Positions 25,901 through 37,900 of a stretch of DNA of 64,000 bases are shown here, piece after piece. The position numbers were made by a program, and so were the translations under genes. The notes under the pieces are model-generated. The model searched no databases. It saw only the letters and a program-made list of their open reading frames with translations, and was not told where the DNA came from. Numbering within the stretch: position 1 is the stretch's first letter; every line of letters begins with the position of its first letter. The DNA is from Lytechinus pictus (lineage: Eukaryota; Echinodermata; Echinoidea; Temnopleuroida; Toxopneustidae), in NCBI RefSeq assembly GCF_037042905.1, contig NC_087258.1:8286501-8350500 (forward strand), read 5' to 3'.

Positions 25901-28900
25901 TTTGTTGCACACAAACATTGTGGGCTAGTCGATCATGTCGGTTGGATATCATTTGGTGTGTGACGTCATGATTAGTCCTACTAGCAAGCTCTTGCAATTT
26001 TAAAAATCTTGATAAACTGTTGGGTAACGAGCGCAAAGCCACATGTCACGTATGTGCAAAACTGTGACTTTTCGTGATATCTCGGCGTGCTAAGTAACGA
26101 AGTGTAGACCTATACATGTATACACTTTGTCGATTAGAGGACGCGCTTTTACGAAATTGCTCAAAACGTGATAGCGCGCTGAGACGTGATTACGTGAGCA
26201 TCTGCGTAGGGATTGCGAAAACACGCTAATAATACATCAGAAACAAAAACTTAAAAAGGTTTAAATTTTGTATTCATCGTTGTTTTCTATATGAACTCTA
26301 CAGTATAGTTATTTCAAAGGTTAATCAAACGTGTAAACTCTTTAACAGTAAAGTTTATTTTTAATATTGAAAATAAAAAAACTTATAAATAACTACTGTA
26401 GAGTTCATAGTAGACATCGTTGCATAATATTTTAAATAGGGACATAGCCAGTCCTTTCTAACTTTGCCTTATCTTCTTTACAGGCATGATTGCAGACCGC
26501 TTCTCATCCTTCGAGGCTACATTTAGAATGTTACCCGTGATTGAAACCATCGTTCTCATACCCATGCTAATACTCAGGTGCAATCCGAAAGAAATTCCCC
26601 ATAGTTCTTGAAGTTCATTGTGTCTGAGAAATGACTTCGAAAGGGAATTTGTCTCAGAGGTACATGACTGTAATCTCTTATGATGATTCAATTCGACTTG
26701 CAATCATGATGGCATTGCACGACCCATATGCGACATTGCATGTCTGTCTACCTTCCCCGTTTCTTATTACTATATTGTTAAGGATATGATTATAGTAACA
26801 CTATGTTTGTTAAAGGTATAAAATACCAGTATACAATTCTCGCTACCCCAAATAGCGATTTCGCCAAGATCCGGGAAAATCCCTGTAACGTGCATTGCAT
26901 TATGGGATAGCTTTTTCGGTATTACAACTTCCTGTTCGGAAGTCCAACGCACTGTTTTGCCATTTAGATCAACAGTGCCGTCATGCACAACAACACAACG
27001 TAGCTTTCGCTCGGAAAGTTCGTGATCACAACCCTCTCTTTCACTAACAGTTTTACAGCCTTTTCTGCTAAAGTCACTAATTCTGCCTGACGCTTTCCAT
27101 TGCACGGTATTCATCTGTCAGTTAAGATTTTTTTAAGTTCCGAAACTGATTTTTATCCATTTTGTGGTCGACGAAAAATTGAACGAAATGAATGCTGAAT
27201 ATATTTAGTGTCTAGTTGAATACGATCGTGATGTCAGGCCGGTCGCTAAATGCAAAATTTTAAGATATTCATTATTTGTTTGATTTTTTTATAACCAAAT
27301 AAAAACATGAATAAAAATTATTCTCACGTGAAATGCATTTTTTATTTTTATTTATAATTCAAATGGAATCAAAACTGACCAAATGTAATAAAAAGTATTA
27401 TACTTTGTACATATTACGCTGATTGGCATCGATTTCAGCGTGGTGGAAAACTCAGTATCGCGAACCTCGCGCAAGCATGACTCTAAACCGGAAGTGGTGA
27501 TGACGACCCGACGGAGTGAAAATTATCTCGTCTCGCGCATTATGAGATTTTTGTTCCTATTTGGGGTAGCGAGAATTGTGAATAAATCTTGCTATAAGCA
27601 TGTTTGACATGGTTTAACCCACGGGCCAATTAGGTGCACTCATTTCCACCAACCAAAGAAAAAAAACTTATTCATCAACTGCCTTATAGAGTGAGGAGTT
27701 ATATTCTTTTTGTTTAAAGGACAAGTCCAACCCAACCATTAGTCATGTTATTTGATTTGAATAAAAACAGAAAAATCCAACAGGCATATAACACTGAAAA
27801 TTTCATCAAAATCGGATGTAAAATAAGAAAGTTATGGCATTTTAAAGTTTCGCCTAATTTCACAAAACAGTTATATGCACATTATGGTCGGTATGCAAAT
27901 GAGAAGACCGATGGCGTCACCCACTCACTATTTATTTTGTATTTCATTATATGAAATATTCTAATTTCCTATTCATTGTCAAGTGAAACAAAGATTAATT
28001 CAGGGGGGGCAAGCTGCCCCCCCCCTGGCGGAGCTCACCGGGAAAATAAAAAAAAAACGGGAAAAAGAAAAAAAAGGGGGGAAGAAAGGGAAAGGGAAAG
28101 GAAAGAAAAAAGGGGAAAGGGAAAGGAAAAGGGAAAAGAAAACTAAGAAAAAACATAAAAAAGGGAAAACGGAAAGATAACGGGAAAAGGAAGGAAAAAG
28201 AACAAGTGACAAAGAACAATTCGCCCCGATATACAAATACATTAGCATGATTAGTAAGACAGGGAAATAAATTAAAGATGACAAAAAGGCAAACAAAAGC
28301 GGGAAATAAAGGCAGAATGGAATTAGCCAAAATCTAAATTGGAAAATAAAGAATAGGGACAAGATAACGTACACTACCGGGCTGCCGAGGATTGAGATAA
28401 CGAGCGGGAAGAAAATTGGATGGTATATAGCATAATGTCGTATGAAAGTCTATCATAAACTTGCTAAATCTCCAAAGGCTCTGTCCAAGAGTCAAGACCC
28501 CGTGCAGTGGGGGCTCTTCATCTGTAACCTCCAATGGGTTCTATAACGGGCCCCTATATGGACCTTTCCTGCATTAAGCTTTACGTTGAAGCACTGGCGT
28601 ACCGGGGGGTGGTTCCACAGCCAAGGGGAAATAAAAGAAAATAAAGGAGGCAGCGAAATGAGATGAATGAAAAAAAATATATGACATGATATTTGCTATA
28701 ATGATGTAAAAATCTATCACATAATTAGAATTTCATTTTAACAGGCCATTTTTTTCTGGCTCGCTTCGCTCGCTGGCGACTTTTTACAAATTTTCCCACA
28801 TTTGCTATGGTGTGCCCCTCACAATATTTGGATGATTACGATACACAACTGCATTGAATTTATGTGTTGTGTTAAAGCTATATAAATATACACGCAATTT

Positions 28901-31900
28901 GATTAAAATAAGTGGCCATCTGTAAGGTTTAAAATGGCTTTGATATCAAGAGGTTCCGGGGCTCTGCCCTGGACCCTACCCATAAAGCACTGTTATATGG
29001 ATGAGTTTGGACCATGGCCCCCAAAAGTTCTACAACCAAACAAACAAAATGAGGAAAGAAAGGAAAGTGTATTATATTTTTCTGAATATCACGTTAAAAT
29101 CTATCTTCATGTTAGATTCTCATGAAAAGGTAATTTTTTATCTCGCTCGCTTCGCTCGCTCGGGACCTATATCAAGCTACTTCTTGCCAAAAGCGCCATA
29201 CTCGGCCCCCTCAAGCATATAGAGCTTCGCCCTGATGCTCACAATCATAAGTTCATAACAAAAATCCTGTTCACCGTGGCGTACAAAAAAAGAGAGAAAA
29301 AAGGAAAGAGAGGAGGGTGAATATATGATATCATCTTTTTAACATTATGTCAAAATCTATCACAAAATTGGATTTTTTGCAATAAAGATGTCAAATTTTT
29401 TTTGCTCGCTCGCTTCGCTCGCTCGCTTATATATATATACATTTTCCCGATACGCCATATCGCCCCCTCAAAATGTTTGCCTTATGACGCCATTGCCTGT
29501 TCAATGATATGACCGGGAAATTTTTGGCTCTTGCCCCCCCTGGCCACCGACCCCTGTTACGCCGAATTAGCATTGTTTTAATGCTATATGGTTAGGTCAA
29601 GTTGGTCCTTATTGTCAAATCTGTAAAAACTGAAATATTGTATAGTTCAAACAATAAAAAAACGAAAGAAATAGTGAGTGATGGACATCATCGACTGTCT
29701 CATTTGCGTGTCACTGAGATGTGTATATCACTGTTTTGTGAAAAATAAGCGAAACTTTAAAATGTCATAACTTTCTTATTTTACATCCGATTTTGATGAT
29801 TTTTTGCGTTTTGCTAGTTTGATTTTTCTCTATTCATTCAAATCATCATTTTTCTGGGGTGGACTTGACCTTTAAGTTTAGTGATATCAGCTGCATGATA
29901 TTTGTCATGCGTCCGTTAAAATACCCCCCCCCCCCCTCCCCATCAAAATATACAGGGAGCGTTTCATCATCATTTCCATCCGGCAAGTTGTCAGATCTGA
30001 CAACTTTCCTTGATTTTGATTGGCTGAGAAGCACCGTTACTATGGTAACTGTCGGATAAATAGTGTTTTTGGTATAAAGCGTCCGACAAGTCATTCCATG
30101 AAACTCTCCCCTAATGCCGCCTTTCTTACATTCATATTGCGTCGAGTTGTGTTAACCTACGATCAGTAATCTGTTTGTGAAATATATCCTATACACTTTA
30201 CCTGCTTTGAAGTCGTTTCCCCTCTGGTCCTCCGTCCATTCATCAGTACCCAGCGTGTACTCAAAAGTATCGCCCTCATTGGCCGTTACGATGTAGCCGA
30301 CTCCATCCACTTCGAAATACTTGATCCCGTCAGGTTGGTAGAAACTGGATATATTGTTTCTCCTAAACATGATAGCTGATGCAAATAATTGTAAGAGCTC
30401 AGTCAATAATTATTCTAATGATAATCATAATAAGAAAAATACGAAGAGGAGGAGGAAGAAGAAGAAGGTGAAGGAGAAGAAGATGGTGAAGGAGAAGAAG
30501 ATGATGAAGAAGAAGGTGAAGGAGAAGAAGATGATGAAGAAAAGAAGAAGATGATAGAAGAAGGTGAAGGAGAAGAAGAAGAAGAAGATGATGAAGGAGA
30601 AGAAGAAGTAGTAGTGGTAGAAGAAGAAGAAAAAAAAATAGGAAGAACATTTCTATAGCGCATTTTCACTATAAAAGATACAAAGCTCAATGTATCAAGA
30701 GGAAAAAGGTAGTCACAATGAAACCATATCTAAACAAAATATGAAAATTGGAGAAGGTATTGTTAGGGTTTGCTTGAATTGTCTAAATCACATATTGGAC
30801 CATTGTCTGGGGGGAAAACCCGCGGGTTATGTTAATAAGTTAACTTTTTCTATAACCCCCCCCCCCCCTCCCAGCCTCTTCAAAGATCACGTAAGGTGTG
30901 TTGCTCTAAATGTTCTCATTGTTTTGTTTATAATTATGATGTACCTTAGTATCATCTATCTTTTAAAATGCTGAATAAACATGATAAAATACAAATAATA
31001 AAATAAAACATTGACTTTGATTCTTTTTTTCTCCTTACCGTCATCTTTGTCACTTGCATCTAGATCAAAGTCAATCCAGTTCTTTTCACCAAGGGGATAA
31101 ATGTCCTCTATCTCATCAGCAACCAGATCCACCACGGCAATGGCATTGTTTTCCTACAAGGTGGAATTTAACGTCAAGGGAACATATCGGACATGAGATT
31201 TATAGGATCATCTGATCGTTAGTTGTTCTGAATTGTTTTGATATTAATTCATCTAAGAAGAGAATGCTGAAGTTGTCCATGAAAAATGATTATGGAGATA
31301 AACCCCATGTGAAGTCTTCATCATAAGGATGTCAATGGCGTCAATAATCATGATAATGAAGACAATGAAATACAAATTATTTCGATTAAGATTAATCATG
31401 ATTACATTGGTGGTGATTTTTTTACCTGATTGCTAAGAAAGCATGAATGCTTGTAAGCAAGCAACCAGAGGACCGACGGCTTAAGGTCCCCTCCGAAGGA
31501 CATTACACTTATACATATGTATTGAACATAAGGTGAAATTAATGTGTCATTTGAAACGTCTTTAAACGGAATTTGAAATGTTCTAGCAATTTACAGTTAC
31601 TTTACTTTGTTTTGCGAGATTGTTCCGCGATTTGGGAGCTGCAGACATGGAAGAAGGAAAATACACGACCGCTCCAAGATTGTCACGTCCCCAATATCCC
31701 CAATAAAACCAGTAAATAGAATTGACATTCACATTGCTAATATTTCGAAGCGAAAATAAGGTGGTAAATCTTTATAAGCTATTGTGTATGCCATTGTGTC
31801 ATTTACTATTTATCTTGTTATATAACACCCAGACTGCTTAACCACACTGGCTTCCTGAATAATTTGGTGGTAAATGCCAATATTCTGCTTTAACTTGGTT

Positions 31901-34900
31901 CCCAAAAGTTAAGTATCTACATATGACATATAAGATTCACTTCCATTAATCGGATTCCGTTTTTTCATGGTCATTTTATTTCCTGTGGGCTATTTTTCCT
32001 CAGGAGAATAAATAGGAGTGATATGATCCCTCTGTAGTTTTCAAAATGACAAAGAAAAGAAAGGTAAGGGGGTAAAGAGGAGAAAGGAAGAAAATAGAAA
32101 AGACTCATAGGTGAAAAAGTAGTGGGTGTTTCATAAAGCCGTTCGAATGTTCTGAAAAGCTTTACTATTGACTAGTGAACCTTTCTTGTGGTCAATTATA
32201 TACACTAGATTTTCATTGGTGTTTATTTTTTTCATACGAAAGGGTCACCAGTCCTTCGTATAGTCGTTAATAAAGCCGCTCGCATAACTAACGAACAGAA
32301 CAAGTTTATGAAACACAACTGCGTCATGCAACATCAAGAGCGAACAGGGGTGAGCAATGACATACGTACCTGTAAGGCAACGAATGCTTTCGTATCATCA
32401 TGATTATATGTGATGTATTCAGGCTCCATGTTTTGGGCGAACGTATCACTAGCACCATCTAACTCCCCGCGGTATGGGTAACGCACTCCTCTTGCGACGT
32501 ATTCATCCGCCCTAATAAAAAAAAATCAGACACCTGAACGCCACATTTTATCGTCAATATTATTCATTGTCATCATACATTCTATAATATCCTCCTACAT
32601 CATGTCTATTGTGTCCATATTCATCCTAATCCTCATCATCACCATAATCCCAATCTTAATACTCGTCGTTATCATCATCATCATTAGTCATTACATGTAC
32701 GTTTAATATGATACGCATGCACCCATCATTAACAAGATCAACATGCATCTTCATCATCATTACTACATTATCATTAAAGGAGAATGAAACTCTTGGAGCA
32801 AGTTAGCTTTTGTGAAAGCAGAAAAATCAAAGAATAAGATCAACAAAAGTTTGAGTAAAATAGGACTAGCAATAGAAGAGTTATGAGCATTTGAATGTCG
32901 AGATCACTAATGCTATGGAGATCCTCCCATTGGCAATGCGACCAAGATCTATGATGTCACAGATGAACAACTCTCCCCTTTTGGACACTGAAAATATACC
33001 CCAAAACATCTCTTTTTGCTCATTCTAATCATATGACAAACGATTCATCAATGATATAATGTTGTGAAACCTCTGCACTTGTCCTCTCATAAAGAGAACA
33101 CCTCACCCTGTGATAGACTCTATAAAAGTGAGAATATAAGTGAAATAAGTACTAAAGTAATGAGGGAGTTGTACGTGTGTGACATCACAGATCTTGGTTG
33201 CATTGCCAATGGGAGGATCTACATGGCATTAGTGATCTTGACATTCAAATGCTCATAACTTTCTGATTATTCATTCAATCTTCCTCAAACTTTCAACAAT
33301 ATGTTTCTTTGATTTGTCTCTTTGATATGGATTCAGCTGGTTTCAAGGGTTTCATTCTCCTTTAAAAGCACCCAACCACCATGTCTATCGGCAATTGCCA
33401 CCACTAAAATCCAACAAGATTTGAATACGGAAATCGCCGAGGAAAATAGTACCATCACATTTTTTCATCATGGACTGCTTATGACCTTATGCTTTATATT
33501 CTAGTTTTTTGTATGAATTATAATGAAGCAAAATGTTCAATTTCATAAGTAAAACCAAATCAATATTGTTCTGTTGTCATAATGCGCGCAATTTTAGATG
33601 ATTGTATTGATATCGCATGAAATACAGATATTCAAAGTATGGGTTTTATTTTTTGGACAAGGCAATTGGAAAGTGCTGCTCATGAACGACACAGAAAACA
33701 AATAAGACGATAGTGTCGATTTCATACCTCCACACCTCTCGCGTAGAGTCAATGATCAGCAGCGCAGCGCTGAGGCGTGACGTCATGAGCTAGCAACAAC
33801 GCGATTGGTATCGATCTTCTGAACCAAGCTCTTAAAAACGAAAACAAAAAAAACTCGGCGGAAGAGCCCAGTTCAGCAGCTTTTATACTCTCTCAACACC
33901 AACAACCGAACTTGAAATCACCCATGATCACTTCAGGATATCAAATTTTATTATAATTTCACAAAATGCATGTGATTGCAGTAATGTACCCGGTTTTGCA
34001 TTCTTGAGATTTATCTATCTTTATTATGATATAGCCTTTCACATTGTCTTACCTGTCATTAAACTGCGTGAAGTTGAGCAAAGATGAACTAAACGTGGAG
34101 CCATCGGCGGATAATCGGATGATGGAGATGGACCCTTCACGGTTGATGAATTCTGTCATGTCGGCATTTTGGTCAGCTTCTCCTTCGTTTGCGACGACAA
34201 TCGTACGACAATCGTGGGAGAAATGGAGCATATCAGGTTTGCTACCGACTGCGTATAGAGAAGATGGCACACTCACAAATAGGGGTGCAGCAAGGATGCA
34301 GGTTTTCGGAAAAGGTGCAGAGCTATTCCCTACACGGTTATCGAGCACAGTTGCACCTATCACTCGACCTTCTGGAAAGGTGCAATTTTGCACCTCTCTT
34401 GAAGGTACAAATAAGCACTTTTGTGGTTATAACCTAATGGTGTTGATTTGCACTTTTCAGAGAGGTGTAAATGTGCTCTCAATGTGATATTTGGTCATCT
34501 TTCTTTCCTCGAATTTTTCACAAGCGATAGTCTTTTAAATGAATTTCATCAATTTAACTCACTTCAAGGGTACCAGGGTGCAGTGGAAGACCCCCCCCCC
34601 CCCCCCCATGAAATGATGACAGAATTTAAAAGGGAGATTAGGAGGAATGGACGTAAGAAAAACACTCTTTGCAAAGATAGTACCGGGTATAGGAGAAATA
34701 AATAACTTCGGTACATATTTTTTTTCAAGCGGGTCAAAATTATTAATAATACTTAATGAAGATTAGGCGTTTATAAAAGTGAGGCAATGAAATGACCGAA
34801 CTGAATATCTTGTTATAATTTTTTTGTTTAGATTCTAGATTTACATTATGTTTGGAGTAGGAGAGGTGAAGTCAACTGTAAACCAATGACAGATAAATAA

Positions 34901-37900
34901 TGAAAAAAATAAGATTGAATGATTGATTGATTGATTGATTGTATTCTTTTTTTTTCTTTTTTGCATTTTTCCTTAAACAAAGTCTACAATACATTAAAGG
35001 GATGGTCCGGGCTGAAAATATTTGTATCTTAATACATAGAGTAGAATTCACTGAGCAAAATGCCGAAAATTTCATCAAAATCGGATAACAAATAATAAAG
35101 TAATTGAAGTTTAAAGTTTAGCAATATTTGGTGAAAACAGTCGTCATGAATATTCATTAGGTGGGCTGATGATGTCACATCTCCACTTTCCGTTTTCTTT
35201 AATATGTTATTACATAAAATCATAATTTTTTCATTATTTCTTACTTGTGTGAATAATATGTCTCCCTTATAATGAAATAAGTTGCAGAAATAAATATCTA
35301 ATGCACTAAATCAGTTGTCATTCCAATTTTTCTACTTCTTGGAGGAAAAAATTTGAATAAACCTCATTTCATATAATAAAATACATAAGAACAAGTGGAG
35401 ATGTGACATCATCAGCCCACCTAATGAATATTCATGACGACTGTTTTCCCCAAATATTGCTAAACTTTAAAATTCAATAACTTTGTTATTTGTTATCCGA
35501 TTTTGATGAAATTTGTGGCATTTTGATCAGTGAATTCTACTCTATTTATTAAGATATAAATACTTTCAGCCCGGACCATCCCTTTTATATGGATGTATTG
35601 AAATAACAAATCTTACATCAAAATAAATGTAATGTGTTTGGACATTTAAAGAGGGTCCTTTATGTTTCTAATTTGATATACATTACATTTTTAGTAGGCC
35701 TACATGTATTCTTACGTGAGATTTCATGAAGTTGCGTCCAGTTTCCATGAGTTTTGTCGTAGAGGGGGTAAATATGCAGAGTTCCGTTGTCTGTCTCCTG
35801 GGTTCCCTGGAGAACAAACGCCACATAATCACCACATGTCTCGATATCGTTGCAAGTCGTCTGCACAGCAATACGCTCTAGTATAGTGGGCGTGGTCACA
35901 TTCGACCAATCAGTGATGTGGATATAGCTATCACCTATCATGTTCGAGTGAAAATTGTATAAACGCAATATTTGAAACAAAATTCGAGGTAAGGACAAAC
36001 GGTCTGACTCGCAAGATTATTCTAATCATAAATATTATATACATGTTTTGAAATGATTATAATCTATGATATATAAAATCAATCTATATATTAAAATATT
36101 TTTCATTTGAAAAGATGTTAAAGGTGTTCTTTTTTATTTAGATATATATGTATGTATATATATATATATATACATGTGTGTGTGTGTGGGGGGGAGTGTG
36201 TGTGTGTGTGTTGGTGGGGGTGAGGGTGTGTATATACACCGACACATATATAATATATGTATAATATATGTATGTCCGGATAGTGCACCATATCTTCTAA
36301 TTAGTCATATTCGAATTCCATAATTCACACTCAATAAAGTCCGAATGAAATACAGGAACACTAAATGATGTCACCAAAGCAAAGTGAAACTTGTTGACCT
36401 AAACTACATGTAATGACATCAGGGTTATAAATGAGTAGGGATGGGGAATGCGTGACTGTAAAAACAAATTATTTATTTTGTTAAAACGTCTAATATATAT
36501 ATGGTATATCAGAATAGTATGGATATTCGTGGTATCCCTTAGATCAGATGATTTGCGTATACAGGGGATCGAGTGAGACAGCCGACATTGTGGAAAAAAT
36601 ATCAAAATCGTCCTAGATAATAGAGTTAAGGCAAGTTATGCAGTATTTGCAAAACAGTGACATTAACTTCCCATGTTAAACTAAACTCCGTTGGATTTTT
36701 CTGAGCCTGAACATAATTTACTCTTTTTTTATTTATTTGATGTAAACAAGTGGGGGAATTACTTCAAATTAAATATGTTCTTATTCTTTAAATACGAATT
36801 TTGATATGAAATTTGGCAAATCAATAGAGTGAATCACGGGCTTTCAGAATATGCAAAAAATAAAAATAAATTTCGAAATTTGACCGAAAATTAGGTTTGG
36901 GCTAGGATGGATCTTTCCTTGAACACTGACCTAAATACGCAATAATTACCGTAATTTAAATCGGAAGTCATCTGCCCTTGATCTTGTGGAGTCATTCCCA
37001 AACCGGAAGAATGACCATGAACATACATGTGAAGAAAAGTGATTGTTTTGTTTGTTTTGTTTTGACGACTAATGATTAGGGTTTATTTCCCTTTAAAGCT
37101 ATGTCTAGGAATGACTATAATGCCTGAAAACAGGGTGTGATGTGGGGGCGGGGGTGAATAAAGATGACATATCTGCATTATACACAGTCAATAGTCAAAC
37201 GCTTAAAACTGCAATAAAATATATTAATCCTCTGTTTACATCATATACATCGGTGAGATTTCCAGTCGTCATTTAGACAACTGTTCTAAAGTTATGGACA
37301 GCTAATTGTGACACAAATATTTATCAGTACAGGTTCCGTTGATAAGCTCATCTCTTACTCATTCGTGACTGTCTGAAAATAATATAAAAATCAATTTCCT
37401 TCGCCACACAATGACAAAGCACAGTGAACAAGAGAAACATGGAATGTAATCACAATTTTGATATTTTGGAATTCCCATGATTTTAGTACAGATTTAGACC
37501 ATGGTCTAAATCTAACCCAACTTTGGAATGCGGGCCAATCCTGCCAATGTAAATGACTTAAGAATTGAACTTTAAGTATGACATTAATTATAGAAGGCAA
37601 TGTCTATAGTTGAAGTATTAAACTGGCGAGGGTGACTTGGTTAAATATACAGACACAATGTCAATGAAACTTAGACGCCCGTAGCTAAACAAGGCCCCAT
37701 AAATCCCTGCTTATTTCTGTAAAATATTTATGTACATAAATATCTGGAACAGTCATAGGTCAATTGATCTTTCTTTCATTATTTCTGGCTAGCTAAACGC
37801 ATTGATCAATGATAGTTTATCAATTTTTTCCATATAAAGAAAAAAAACAGTTCGAAAATTATTATGAAAATGGAATCCAAAGAACGATTATTTGTATAAG

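Noticed and set aside
27983..28374. Lys-rich frame and its Phe-rich antisense
   Set aside because: Purine tract within a transposon.
30354..30690. Charged and Ser-rich open frames on both strands
   Set aside because: They translate a GAAGAA microsatellite.
34044..34487. 147-residue plus-strand frame
   Set aside because: It is the antisense shadow of gene B exon 3 extended into an intron.
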